64,000 nucleotides of DNA. Source: Melghirimyces profundicolus. Its GTDB lineage: Bacteria; Bacillota; Bacilli; Thermoactinomycetales; DSM-45169. The stretch lies in NCBI RefSeq assembly GCF_003054245.1, contig NZ_QBKR01000003.1, forward strand, positions 169,305 through 233,304, given 5' to 3'. Each line of letters opens with the position of its first letter. Positions within the stretch are counted from its first letter, which is position 1. The notes under the pieces were generated by a model. That model was not told where the DNA came from and searched no databases. It saw only the letters and a list, made by a program, of their open reading frames with translations. Below are positions 42,297-50,799 of the stretch, piece after piece. Both the position numbers and the translations under genes were made by a program.

Positions 42297-43133
42297 GTGA
42301 GTCTTCCCCGAAACCTTTCCGATACCGTCACCCTGAACAACGGGGTGGAGATGCCCTGGTTTGGACTGGGGGTCTGGAAGGCCAAAGAGGGTCGAGAGGT
42401 GGAAGAAGCCGTCAAAGCAGCGCTGCGCCTGGGATATCGTCACATCGACACCGCCAGGATCTACGGCAACGAAATCGGTGTGGGCCGCGCGATCCGGGAA
42501 TCCGGCGTTCCCCGTGAAGAGATTTTCGTCACCACCAAGGTGTGGAACGAGGATCAGGGATACGACAAAACCCTGAACGCTTTCGATGAAAGTCTCCATC
42601 GGCTGGGGCTGGATTATGTCGATCTGTACCTGATCCATTGGCCCGGCAGGGACAAGTACGTGGATACCTGGCGCGCGCTGGAGAAACTTTATCAAGAGGG
42701 GCGGGCCCGGGCCATCGGCGTCTGCAACTTCAAGATCCACCACCTGGAGGAGCTGATCCGGCGGACGGATATCATCCCCGCGGTCAACCAGGTGGAATAC
42801 CATCCCCGTCTCACCCAGAAGGAACTTCACGCCTTCAGCCGGGAAAAGGGAATTCAGCTGGAAGCTTGGAGCCCGCTGATGCAAGGCGAAATCCTGCAGG
42901 ACGAGACGATCCGTTCCATCGCCGAACGCCGCGGCAAAACCCCGGCCCAGATCGTCCTGCGCTGGGATCTGCAGAACAGGGTTGTCACCATCCCCAAATC
43001 GGTCAACGAACATCGCATCCGGTCCAATGCCAATGTCTTCGACTTTGAATTATCCAAAGAGGAGATGGCCCGGATCGACGCTCTCAACCAGGACCACCGC
43101 GTGGGTCCGGATCCGGACGAATTCCTTTTCTGA
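42297..43133 (+). CDS. Aldo/keto reductase
   Basis: A 278-residue NADPH-dependent reductase of the AKR5 type. Catalytic residues are Asp and Tyr in HIDTARIYGNE, Lys in VTTKVWNED and His in LYLIHWPG. The cofactor loop is TIPKSVNEHRIRSN. GTG 42297 follows AAAGGAGG; the frame is open to 42213 without a ribosome site. It is a single-gene unit with its own terminator. The substrate is unknown. Confidence 0.9.
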   Translation: MSLPRNLSDTVTLNNGVEMPWFGLGVWKAKEGREVEEAVKAALRLGYRHIDTARIYGNEIGVGRAIRESGVPREEIFVTTKVWNEDQGYDKTLNAFDESLHRLGLDYVDLYLIHWPGRDKYVDTWRALEKLYQEGRARAIGVCNFKIHHLEELIRRTDIIPAVNQVEYHPRLTQKELHAFSREKGIQLEAWSPLMQGEILQDETIRSIAERRGKTPAQIVLRWDLQNRVVTIPKSVNEHRIRSNANVFDFELSKEEMARIDALNQDHRVGPDPDEFLF

Positions 43134-43147
43134 AGCTCCCCGCACCC

Positions 43148-43180
43148 AAAGCGCCCTTTCCTTGGAAGGGCGCTTTTTTT
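43148..43180 (+). terminator. Intrinsic terminator of the aldo/keto reductase gene
   Basis: AAGCGCCCTT and AAGGGCGCTT form a strong stem followed by T7, 15 bp after the stop. Confidence 0.9.
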
Positions 43181-43215
43181 GGCATGAGGGAAGGATCACG
43201 ATTCCGGAGAAAAGA

Positions 43216-43237
43216 AAAACCCCGGAAGGATCCGGGG
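43216..43237 (-). terminator. Terminator of the sortase-anchored protein gene
   Basis: CCCCGGA (43220-43226) and TCCGGGG (43231-43237) pair, and on the minus strand the stem is followed by TTTTTC, 10 bp after the surface-protein stop. Confidence 0.75.
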
Positions 43238-43246
43238 GAGAAGGGG

Positions 43247-44260
43247 TCAGCCGATCATCGTTTGACGGCGGCGGATGAACAGCAGTGCCAGTCCGGCCAG
43301 CGCCATCACACCGCCCACGACCATGGAAATCGGCGCGTTGATGGAGGTTTTCGGCATTTTGCCGCCTTGGATGTCGTCTGTGATTTTCTTCACATCATCC
43401 GGGTTGTTGGGTTGTTTGGGCTGCTCTTTGGCCTCGTCAATGGGCTTTTCGGTATCTTCCGGATTCACCGTGAAGTAACGCTCACCCACTCCGATCTGGC
43501 ACTCTTCACCGTCGACGTTACCCGTAAAGAGAACCACAACGGCATAGTCGCCGGCTTTTTTAAAAGCATCCAGTGGAACCGTGAAGGTTTGGGAGACTCC
43601 TTGACCGGATTGGGTCTTATGCACCAGAGGGTCAGTCGCATTCAGCTTGGCGACGAAGAATTCCCATTGTCCTTCAGCTTCCTGGGCATCCTTCAAGGTG
43701 GCGGTGATCAGCACGTTGTCGTCTTCCGCCTTGCCGGTCAAGGTGATTTCATGGAGATCGGCTTCGGTGAGATCGTCAATTTTTTCGATGCACTTCTCCG
43801 TGTCATTTCCGGACACTTGATCATTCTCTTGGTCGTCACCCGGTTCTTCGCCTTCACCGGAGCAGTCTTTCACCTCGATTTCTTCGCTCCAAGCTTCCCC
43901 TGTTCCGGGGTGAGTGGACTCTTGGTACACCTTGAACATATAGTTCCCGTTTTTCTCCGGGGTGTAGGTGAGTTCCACATCCTTCCCGGCAGAGAGGGGA
44001 TCCAAGGTTCCTTCGTCCACCTTTTCCCCTTTTTTCGGATTGCCGCTCTCGGCATACCAGACTTCATACTTCAACTTTTCCTCCATATCCCCGTCGCCGC
44101 TGTTCGTCACGGTTGCCGTAATTTCCTTGCAGTCCCCGTTCGCTCCTGCGGTAAACTCCAACGAGGCACCCGTCGGGTTCCCGGTGGCAAGCGCCACGTT
44201 GGGGACCAACAGCGCCATTGCAAAGAGAAGACATAAGGCCGTGCGCAATGATTTTCTCAC
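43247..44260 (-). CDS. Sortase-anchored surface protein with MPKTS signal
   Basis: A 337-residue secreted protein. Signal peptide about 1-26 (ALA-TG). The mature part has two beta-sandwich-like regions (ATVTNSGDGDMEEKLKYEVWYAE; ITATLKDAQEAEGQWEFFV) with spaced cysteines. The C-terminus is a cell-wall sorting signal: MPKTS, then a hydrophobic helix SMVVGGVMALAGLALLF and RRR. MPKTS differs from LPXTG and is closer to the LP-x-T-S/A motifs of class D sortases. GTG 44260 follows GGGAGGATTG. No sortase gene is nearby. Confidence 0.78.
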   Translation of the reverse strand: MRKSLRTALCLLFAMALLVPNVALATGNPTGASLEFTAGANGDCKEITATVTNSGDGDMEEKLKYEVWYAESGNPKKGEKVDEGTLDPLSAGKDVELTYTPEKNGNYMFKVYQESTHPGTGEAWSEEIEVKDCSGEGEEPGDDQENDQVSGNDTEKCIEKIDDLTEADLHEITLTGKAEDDNVLITATLKDAQEAEGQWEFFVAKLNATDPLVHKTQSGQGVSQTFTVPLDAFKKAGDYAVVVLFTGNVDGEECQIGVGERYFTVNPEDTEKPIDEAKEQPKQPNNPDDVKKITDDIQGGKMPKTSINAPISMVVGGVMALAGLALLFIRRRQTMIG

Positions 44261-44450
44261 TCTACAATCCTCCCATGAATGAAATCGAGGGGGTTGTCCC
44301 TCTCGTAAAAGGTTGTTCGCAAGGGTTTGGCGCTTTGGGTCCCCTTTTGTGAAAAATGGGACAAAAGTATTAGATCGTTAATCCATCGGAATCGATGTAT
44401 TACGACAGGATTATAATCAAACGGATCATCGGATTATTTTGAAGAAAAAC

Positions 44451-44469
44451 GGCCACCGTGATGGTGGCC
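44451..44469. terminator. Bidirectional hairpin
   Basis: GGCCACC and GGTGGCC form a perfect 7-bp stem with a 5-nt loop, flanked by AAAAA on the left and CTTT on the right, so it could work in either direction. A MITE lies just to its right. The remaining 44261-44450 has no recognisable gene. Confidence 0.55.
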
Positions 44470-44492
44470 CTTTCAGATGATACCGGAAATAT

Positions 44493-44796
44493 AGAAGCGT
44501 TGGGATTTATGGTTAGGCTCAGAAGTGAAGCGTTTACCCAAAATAGCGACTTTGCTGTCCTGCCCAGCGGAGAATCAGCCGGCAAGGGCGTTCAGGGGCA
44601 AAAGCTACTCTGTGTTGCATCCGAAGGCGTTTGCCCCTGCCCGCAGCAGGATGATTCGGAGCGGACAGTGCAACCATCTCTGAAGGATAGCATAGCGAGA
44701 CCGGGGAGTGAAGCGACCCAGGCGAGACTTGTGCTCTGTGAGTGCAGCCGGAGCGGCTTTGGGTAAATGCTGCCGCTCACTTTTCACAACGCTTTT
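44493..44796. mobile_element. MITE-like element, copy D (long form)
   Basis: A 304-bp copy beginning AGAAGCGTTGGGATTT and ending TTTTCACAACGCTTTT. It contains the inner pair AAGCGTTTACCCAAA/TTTGGGTAAATGCTG and a central palindrome GGGGCAAA ... TTTGCCCC shared with copy E. No transposase is encoded. Confidence 0.8.
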
Positions 44797-44810
44797 AGTT
44801 AATGATCCCA

Positions 44811-44853
44811 TAAAAAAAGCGCCGAGAACCCAGGTATAACAGGGGGTTCGGCG
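44811..44853 (-). terminator. Terminator of the alcohol dehydrogenase gene
   Basis: GCGCCGAGAACCC and GGGGGTTCGGCGC pair with a 2-nt bulge. On the minus strand the stem is followed by T7. It lies 23 bp after the dehydrogenase stop. Confidence 0.85.
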
Positions 44854-44876
44854 CGTTTGTGTCAAGGAGGGCCGGT

Positions 44877-46046
44877 TTAACCATTCAATTCCCCTTTATA
44901 AGCCGCTTCATATACTTGACGGACCGTCTTCACATCGAAGGGACGCGGGCTTCTGGCCAGAAGACGCTTTTGTTCAATCCCGTTTTCCGCAAGGATGTCC
45001 AGGTCCTTTTCCTTGATGCCGTATTCTTTCAGGGTGGTGGGCAATCCGACGTCCGTCACCAGATCCCGGAGGGCTTGGACCACCGATTTGGCGGCTTCCC
45101 GGTCGGTCACCCCCCCGAGGGGCAGACCCAATTCCTTGGCGAGAACCTTCATCTTGGGGAGGCAGGAGGGCCAGACGTAATCAAAAACATAAGGTAACAA
45201 AACGGCGTTGGATTCGCCGTGGGGGATCTTGAACAATCCTCCCAGGGGGTAGGCCAGGGCATGGACCCCGGCCACGCCGGCGTTGTAAAAGCTCAATCCC
45301 GCAATCAGGCTTCCCCAGGCCATTTCCCGGCGGGCGGTTTTGTCCGAACCGTTCCATACCGCTGTCCGCAGGTTTCCGTGGATTTTCCGGATCGCCTCCA
45401 GGGCGAGTGTATCCGTCAGGGTGGAGGAGTGGATCGAAACGAAGGCCTCCACCGCGTGGGTGAAAGCATCCACCCCGCTGGCCGCGGTCACGCGGGGGGG
45501 CAGGGTGTAGGTCAGTTCCGGATCGATGATGGCCATATCGGCGAGCAGGAACTCGTGGGTGATCACGTCTTTGGTATCCTCCAGCGAGAAAACCGCGATG
45601 TCGGTCACTTCCGCTCCCGTACCGGAAGTGGTGGGGATCAGGATTTTGGGAATGCCGGGTCGGGTCAATGTCTTCGTGCCCGACAGGTTCAGGTAATCGG
45701 ACACGGACCCTTCATGAGTGGCCAACACCGCGGCCGCTTTGGTGATGTCCAAACAGCTCCCACCGCCGATGCCGATGACCAGTTCGGCCCGGTATTCTCT
45801 CAAGGTTTCCACCGCCCGGTCCCCCACTTCCAAAGGAGGTTCCGGTTGGATGTCCGTGTACCGCTTGTACTCGACCCCGGCTTTCCCCAACAGCGCTTCC
45901 AGGTTTTGGGTCAGGCCGACCTCCACCACCACGGGGTCGGCGAAAATCAGGACCCGTTTGGGGTTCAGATCCCGGATGACCTCTTCGACCGCTTGGATCG
46001 AACCTTCTTCCGCCACAATTTTCTTCGGGGAGACAAAGGGTTTCAT
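44877..46046 (-). CDS. Iron-containing alcohol dehydrogenase
   Basis: A 389-residue group III alcohol dehydrogenase. NAD-binding GIGGGSCLDITKAAA; family signature IPTTSGTGAEVT; metal-site residues in SGVDAFTHAVEAFVS, GVHALAYPLGG and IPHGESNAVLLP. It interconverts alcohols or diols and aldehydes. ATG 46046 follows AAAGGAGG. It is a single-gene unit with a promoter at 46197-46228 and a strong terminator. Confidence 0.92.
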   Translation of the reverse strand: MKPFVSPKKIVAEEGSIQAVEEVIRDLNPKRVLIFADPVVVEVGLTQNLEALLGKAGVEYKRYTDIQPEPPLEVGDRAVETLREYRAELVIGIGGGSCLDITKAAAVLATHEGSVSDYLNLSGTKTLTRPGIPKILIPTTSGTGAEVTDIAVFSLEDTKDVITHEFLLADMAIIDPELTYTLPPRVTAASGVDAFTHAVEAFVSIHSSTLTDTLALEAIRKIHGNLRTAVWNGSDKTARREMAWGSLIAGLSFYNAGVAGVHALAYPLGGLFKIPHGESNAVLLPYVFDYVWPSCLPKMKVLAKELGLPLGGVTDREAAKSVVQALRDLVTDVGLPTTLKEYGIKEKDLDILAENGIEQKRLLARSPRPFDVKTVRQVYEAAYKGELNG

Positions 46047-46196
46047 CCCATGATTCCTCCTTTATTTATGGTTATCCGGCCAGGCGTTTCGTTCCAGGGT
46101 CTCCGATGAGATCCGAAGGCGCGGCACGATGGCTTTCCGGCAGAGGTCATTGGCCAGGAGTTTTGACTCCTGTGAATACGTTTTCAAAGTTGAAAT

Positions 46197-46228
46197 ATTA
46201 TACTAATTGTTTGACAATTTTTTGTCAA
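46197..46228 (-). promoter_or_regulatory. Alcohol dehydrogenase promoter with palindrome over the -35
   Basis: On the minus strand TTGACA begins a near-consensus promoter; 17 nt later is TAGTAT and 20 nt later TATAAT (46202-46197). The -35 lies inside the inverted repeat TTGACAA-4nt-TTGTCAA (46211-46228), a likely repressor site. A Rex-type site would read TTGTGA, so another regulator is more likely. Confidence 0.5.
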
Positions 46229-46335
46229 GAAGAATAATAGTTCGGACTCGACGCTTCGGCTGAGGCCCTCATCGTCCGATTTGCAGCTCATGTCCATTTT
46301 CAGGAAGCAGAAATTGAGGGCTGCAGGAGAAACGA

Positions 46336-46370
46336 AGGAAGACCCATCCCAACGGGGGGTGGGTCTTCCT
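46336..46370. terminator. Terminator of the amino-acid permease gene
   Basis: AGGAAGACCCATCCC and GGGGTGGGTCTTCCT form a 15-bp stem with one G-U pair, 57 bp after the permease stop. T-rich sequence on both sides allows either direction. Confidence 0.7.
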
Positions 46371-46426
46371 ATTAAATTAAACCCCATGAACTCCCGCATA
46401 AACTTGCGCGAAAAGCCGTTTTTCCC

Positions 46427-47815
46427 TCAGGTCTCCGCCGGTGGGGTGACGGTGCCCCTGCCCTTGACGAACTGGTAGGCGATGCCGATGATCAGAAACC
46501 AGATGGGCCCCACGAACAGGGCCACTCGGGTTTCGGGGTCGAACCAGAGAAGGACGGCGACCATGACGAGGAAGGCGATCACCAGCCAATTGACGACGGG
46601 GGTGCCGCCGAGACGGTAATCGACTTCGGGTGCCTCTCCCCGTTTGACCGCCTGTTTGTATTGCATGTGGGCATAGACGATGACCCCCCATGTCCACAGG
46701 GCGCCGACAGTGGCGACGCTGGTGATGTAGGCAAAGGCTTTCTCCGGAATGACGTAGTTCAACAGCACACCGAAGAGGAGGACGATGGCCGAGGCGGTGA
46801 TCGCCTTGGCAGGGAGCTGACGCCGGTTGATCTGTCCGAAGGCGTGAGGCGCCTGCCGGGAACGGGACAACGTAAGAAGCATCCGGCCGGTGGAGAAGAC
46901 CCCACTGTTGCAGGATGAAAACGCGGCGCTTATGACGACGAAGTTGACGATTCCGGCGGCGCCGGCAATCCCGATCTTATCAAAGACGAGGACGAATGGG
47001 CTCGTCTTTTCGCTCACTTGGTGCCAGGGAAAGAGCGCCATGATGACCAGCAAGGCCCCAATGTAGAAAATCAGGATGCGCCAAAGGATGCTGTTGATGG
47101 CCTTGGGCAGCATTTCCCGCGGTTTCTTCGCCTCCCCGGCGGTTACCCCGACCAACTCGGTCCCCAAAAAGGCGAACATCACCATCTGCAGGGACAAGAA
47201 GATGCCGGCGACCCCTTTGGGTAAGAAGCCCCCTTCGTCCCACAGATTGGAAAAGCCCACCGGCTGCCCCTGGTTGCCCCAGCCGGTGAAGATCATCGTC
47301 AAACCGAGGACGATGAGGGCGACGATGGTGACCACCTTGATAATGGAGAGCCAGAATTCCACCTCTCCGAAGACTTTGACGGCGATCAGGTTGAGGACAT
47401 AGACGGCGATCAGGGCGAGCAGGGCCGGGAGCCATTGGGGGATGTCCGGAAACCAGTATTTGACGTAGAGGCCGATGGCGGTGATCTCCGCCATCCCCGT
47501 CACCACCCACAGGAACCAGTAGGTCCAGCCGGTAACGAACCCAGCCCACGGGGCGATGAATTCTTCGGCGTACTCGGTGAAGGAACCGGAGATCGGTTTG
47601 TACAGAGCCAGTTCCCCCAGGGCGCGCAACACCAGGAAGATCACCAACCCGGCCAGGGCATAGGCCAGTATCAGGGCGGGCCCCGCTGTTTTGATCGCCT
47701 TGGCCGAACCGAGGAAAAGACCGACCCCGATCGCGCCTCCAATGGCGATCAGTTGGATATGGCGTTCCGACAGTCCACGCTTCAACTCTTGCTGTTTTTT
47801 CTGTTGATGGCGCAC
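46427..47815 (-). CDS. Amino-acid permease (APC superfamily)
   Basis: A 462-residue, 12-helix transporter of the amino-acid-transporter family. The N-terminal signature is LKRGLSERHIQLIAIGGAIGVGLFLGSAKAI and helix 3 region is GSFTEYAEEFIAPWAGF, as in proline- or GABA-type permeases and the AapA/CycA group. The specificity is uncertain. GTG 47815 is preferred because GAGGG is 6 nt upstream; ATG 47863 has a poorer site. It is a single-gene unit. Confidence 0.88.
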   Translation of the reverse strand: MRHQQKKQQELKRGLSERHIQLIAIGGAIGVGLFLGSAKAIKTAGPALILAYALAGLVIFLVLRALGELALYKPISGSFTEYAEEFIAPWAGFVTGWTYWFLWVVTGMAEITAIGLYVKYWFPDIPQWLPALLALIAVYVLNLIAVKVFGEVEFWLSIIKVVTIVALIVLGLTMIFTGWGNQGQPVGFSNLWDEGGFLPKGVAGIFLSLQMVMFAFLGTELVGVTAGEAKKPREMLPKAINSILWRILIFYIGALLVIMALFPWHQVSEKTSPFVLVFDKIGIAGAAGIVNFVVISAAFSSCNSGVFSTGRMLLTLSRSRQAPHAFGQINRRQLPAKAITASAIVLLFGVLLNYVIPEKAFAYITSVATVGALWTWGVIVYAHMQYKQAVKRGEAPEVDYRLGGTPVVNWLVIAFLVMVAVLLWFDPETRVALFVGPIWFLIIGIAYQFVKGRGTVTPPAET

Positions 47816-47971
47816 GCTGTTCCCTCTTTTTTGCATGTAGTTAACTGCGTTGTTTATTAGCATGTCCTTATCTACTCAAAATATGGGTACAGATGTGCGG
47901 AGAATGTCGCTTTCACCTTGGGGAGCGAACCAAGCGAGGCCAGGACCTCTCCCACTCGATTTCAGGCCTTT

Positions 47972-48225
47972 AGAAGTGTTGTGATTGAATGTTCGTTTCG
48001 AGAAAAGGGGAAGCGTTTACACAAAATAGCGACTTTGCTGTCCTGCCCGGCGGATGATCAGCCTGCAAGGGCGTTCAGGGGCAAAAGCTTCTCTGTGTTG
48101 CATCCGCAGGCGTTTGCCCCTGCCCGCAGCAGGAAGATTCGAAGCGGACCGTGCATACATCCCTGCAGGACAGCATCGCAACGGCTTCGGTTAAATGCCG
48201 CCGCTCACTTTTTTACAATACTTCT
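47972..48225. mobile_element. MITE-like element, copy E (long form)
   Basis: A 254-bp copy beginning AGAAGTGTTGTGATTG and ending TTTTTACAATACTTCT. Its interior matches copy D closely, including GGGGCAAAAGCT ... GTTTGCCCC. A further inner pair GCTGTCCTGC/GCAGGACAGC gives three nested stems. It fills most of the 530-bp gap between the permease and the small lipoprotein gene. Confidence 0.8.
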
Positions 48226-48349
48226 AAGGACTAGATGGACACAGTCCTTACCCCGCGAAAAGCGTTTTTTTGTTTTGGTGACCGGCGGTCATAAGTAAAG
48301 CCGTTTGAAAAACAATGACTATGAACAAACCATGATGAGGTGACCATTG

Positions 48350-48616
48350 ATGAAAAAACGATACCTGATCCCCTTTTTGACCATCCTGCTCACCCTCTCG
48401 GCGTGCAGTCCTCAGAACAACGGAGCCACTGAAAGACAGATGAAGAAGCTGACCAGAAACATCGCCTTTGAACCCTCGATCCAGAACGCCTTGGTCGGGT
48501 GTCGCAAAGAGACCATGGAGCACAATTCCACCACCAGGAAAAAAGTTGGAACAAAGGGTAATAATGCAAGATTCAGGAGTCGCCACCCAATTCACGACCC
48601 CAGCTTAAAAGTGTAA
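48350..48616 (+). CDS. Small lipoprotein, unknown function, possibly truncated
   Basis: An 88-residue product. A lipoprotein signal ends in TLSAC (Cys19). The first 50 residues look like a real mature lipoprotein start (SPQNNGATERQMKKLTRNIAFEP). The rest is basic and low in complexity, suggesting the original frame was lost. GAGGTG lies 9 nt before ATG 48350. It may be the remains of a longer lipoprotein. Confidence 0.45.
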   Translation: MKKRYLIPFLTILLTLSACSPQNNGATERQMKKLTRNIAFEPSIQNALVGCRKETMEHNSTTRKKVGTKGNNARFRSRHPIHDPSLKV

Positions 48617-48700
48617 CTCAAAAAAGGTTAAAACAAAAAATATTTGGAATGAAGGAGCATTTTACCAATTTTGACGAATGTATAAGTCGTGTCTAAAGGG

Positions 48701-48738
48701 AAAAGGCCCACCGGAAATTGGATTCTGGTGGGCCTTTT
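48701..48738. terminator. Terminator of the GH43 gene
   Basis: AAAAGGCCCACC and GGTGGGCCTTTT form a perfect 12-bp stem with A and T runs on its two sides, so it can act on both strands. It lies 33 bp after the GH43 stop. Confidence 0.85.
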
Positions 48739-48770
48739 CGGTTGGTGTTAAGTGATTAATTTGTTAACGT

Positions 48771-49845
48771 TTACTTTCCTCTGGATCCCTTGGTGCCAGA
48801 GGGGACGTCCAATACCGTATCCGTCGATACCGGGGCTCCGAAATCAGGTGTTCCGTCACGGTTCCATGTAAAGGGCTGCGTTCTTGCTTTCCGGTTGTTC
48901 CATCCGTCATTTTCACCGGAAGTAGCATGGTACACGATCCAGTCCTCTGTCCCATCCGGCGATTTCGTGAACGAGGCATGTCCCGGTCCGAATACCCCCG
49001 CACGGTCGTTCCGCTGGAATACGGGGTGTTTGCTTTTGGACCAACTACCTGGAACCATGGGATCAGCACCATCTTTGAGTGTCAACATCCCCAGGCAATA
49101 GTCGGGGGTCCAGCTCCCGCTGGCGGAGTAGACGATAAACACTTTTCCGTTTCGTTTGAGGATTTGGGGACCTTCATTCACTGCGTTGCCGTTCTTTTCC
49201 CAAATAAGTCGGTGTGGAAATCATCTGTCTCTCTCCGCTGATCGTCCACGGATTGCTCATCGGGGAGATGTAGAGGTTTTGCGGGAATCCCGAGTCAGCA
49301 TGTTCCCACCCGGACCACACGAAGTACATATTTCCGTTATGCTTCATAACCGTACCGTCAATGGCCCAGACGTCGTGCTTCGGGTCCGCGATTTTTCCTT
49401 TAAAGGTGTAACTTCCCTGAGCATTTGGTGTATTCGATTCAAGGACATACATGCGGTGGTTGGGGTTGGAGCCGTCATCCGCAGCAAAATAGATATACCA
49501 TTTACCATCGATCCAATGAAGTTCCGGTGCCCAAATGCCATGACTGTATTTCGTACCGGTGGGGGGCTTCCAGACCGTCACTTTCTTCGCGTTCCGCATG
49601 TCGGTCAGAGAACGGGTTTTCCATACGACAATATCCTTTCCATAATGGGTAAAGGTCATATAATAGAAACCGTCTTTGTAAACCACCCACGGGTCGGGTG
49701 TATCCTCGTCCACAATGGGGTTGGTAAAGGTTCCACTTGGCGGGCCACAACGTTGGCATCCATCCCCACCCTTGGCCATCGCTACCGGAACGCACCACAG
49801 GGAAACCAGTAACAAGAGCGTTACCATTTGCTTGATGATAGTCAT
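48771..49845 (-). pseudogene. Secreted GH43 glycoside hydrolase with a one-base frameshift
   Basis: ATG 49845 starts a signal peptide (about 1-24), then GTFTNPIVDEDTPDPWVVYKDGFYYMT with the GH43 catalytic base Asp. AIDGTVMKHNG holds the transition-state Asp. At about 49202-49204 the frame breaks after STPTY; removing one T from TATTTGGG restores TYWEKNGNAVNEGPQILKRNGKVFIVYSASGSWTPDYCLG, which carries the catalytic acid Glu. The rest runs to 48771. Without the extra base it would be one 357-residue arabinosidase/xylosidase-type enzyme. Sequencing error and true decay are both possible. Its promoter has the operator shared with the sugar operon. Confidence 0.8.
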
Positions 49846-49889
49846 TTACATCCCCCTTAAACCTTAATATTTTGATTATTATCACATTG

Positions 49890-49918
49890 ATATTATTAAT
49901 TAAATTAATAAAAATCAA
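49890..49918 (-). promoter_or_regulatory. GH43 promoter with operator between -35 and -10
   Basis: On the minus strand TTGATT (49918-49913) and TAATAT (49895-49890) are separated by 17 nt. The spacer is a perfect palindrome TTATTAATT-A-AATTAATAA (49893-49911). A repressor there would block polymerase directly. Confidence 0.65.
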
Positions 49919-50086
49919 CCCCCTGCGATGACGATAAGAGGGGACCCTTAAACGTTGTTTCTCCCTTTGGAAAATCTAATAAGAAACAAACCATCGGGCA
50001 CCCCACTGAGATCGAATATTTCATGCCAGTTTGGGTATTAACTCCCTGTTCCCAATCGCTTATAATTCGCGCACCTCGGAAATCCC

Positions 50087-50447
50087 CATTGCGATCCGGT
50101 TGTGCTACCGGAGGACGAGACTAAACTGAAAGCATTTAAAAAAGACGTGGTGGATCGCGGATTGATCATCAACGGCCTTAGTTGTTACGGAGATCCTTTG
50201 ACTCCGGTAAAACGGTTTGCTCAAACTTCCTACAACACCTTCCAAAACGGTGAAATAGACGGAAAAGCTCGAGGTTCCTGTTGTAAACTGTCTTCCGGAA
50301 TCCCAGAGGGTCTGAAGGGCACAGGTCCCCAACGGGCCCGCCGGCTACTGGCGTTACGACTGGGTCTTGGATTTCGACATTTGGGCCTACTTCAAGGGAG
50401 AGGTTCCTCTCCACTTTTTCAGCTGGAGGACTAAACAGTGCATCTAA
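50087..50447 (+). pseudogene. Relics of a sugar-phosphate isomerase/epimerase and another protein
   Basis: From 50087 the frame reads HCDPVVLPEDETKLKAFKKDVVDRGLIINGLSCYGDPL, the first third of a xylose-isomerase-like sugar isomerase, then loses similarity. From 50322 another frame gives NGPAGYWRYDWVLDFDIWAYFKGEVPLHFFSWRTKQ to a stop at 50447, which looks like a protein C-terminus but was not recognised. Neither has a proper start. Both are probably leftovers of deleted genes. The rest of 49919-50660 holds nothing recognisable. Confidence 0.6.
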
Positions 50448-50665
50448 CTTGAAGCATCTTATAGCTGATGCTTCGGCAAGAGGCAGGGCCTTGGAGGAGA
50501 GTGACCGCCACAAGTTTCACTCAAAGGTGGAAAGATCGGTGAGATTGGATGAAGAGAGGGGAAGAGCTCACCAAGGCTCAGGAGCGGGGCCACGAATGAA
50601 ACCACCTTCAACCTTCGCGAAAAAAGGGAATGGGGCGTTTTATAGTGGATTGAGAACCTTTTATG

Positions 50666-50720
50666 TTGACAAAAAGAAAGCCCTTTCATATAATAGGTTC
50701 AAATAATTAATTCAATTAAT
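50666..50720 (+). promoter_or_regulatory. Consensus promoter and operator of the sugar ABC operon
   Basis: TTGACA (50666-50671), a 17-nt spacer and TATAAT (50689-50694) form a perfect sigma-A promoter. The palindrome ATTAATT-C-AATTAAT (50706-50720) lies just after the -10, over the expected transcription start. The same core is in the GH43 and galT promoters. Confidence 0.8.
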
Positions 50721-50799
50721 GAAGTTAGTTGAACTGAAATTTGAATACTTAAAATTATCTTATTGAAGGGAAAACAAACAAATGAAGGAGGAAGGTTTG

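Noticed and set aside
44493..48225. Direct repeats in copies D and E as a CRISPR array
   Set aside because: There is no regular short-repeat/spacer spacing; the similarity is between two whole elements with inverted ends.
50449..50706. 85-codon frame before the sugar-binding protein
   Set aside because: It spans the consensus promoter, has no ribosome site and encodes no recognisable protein.
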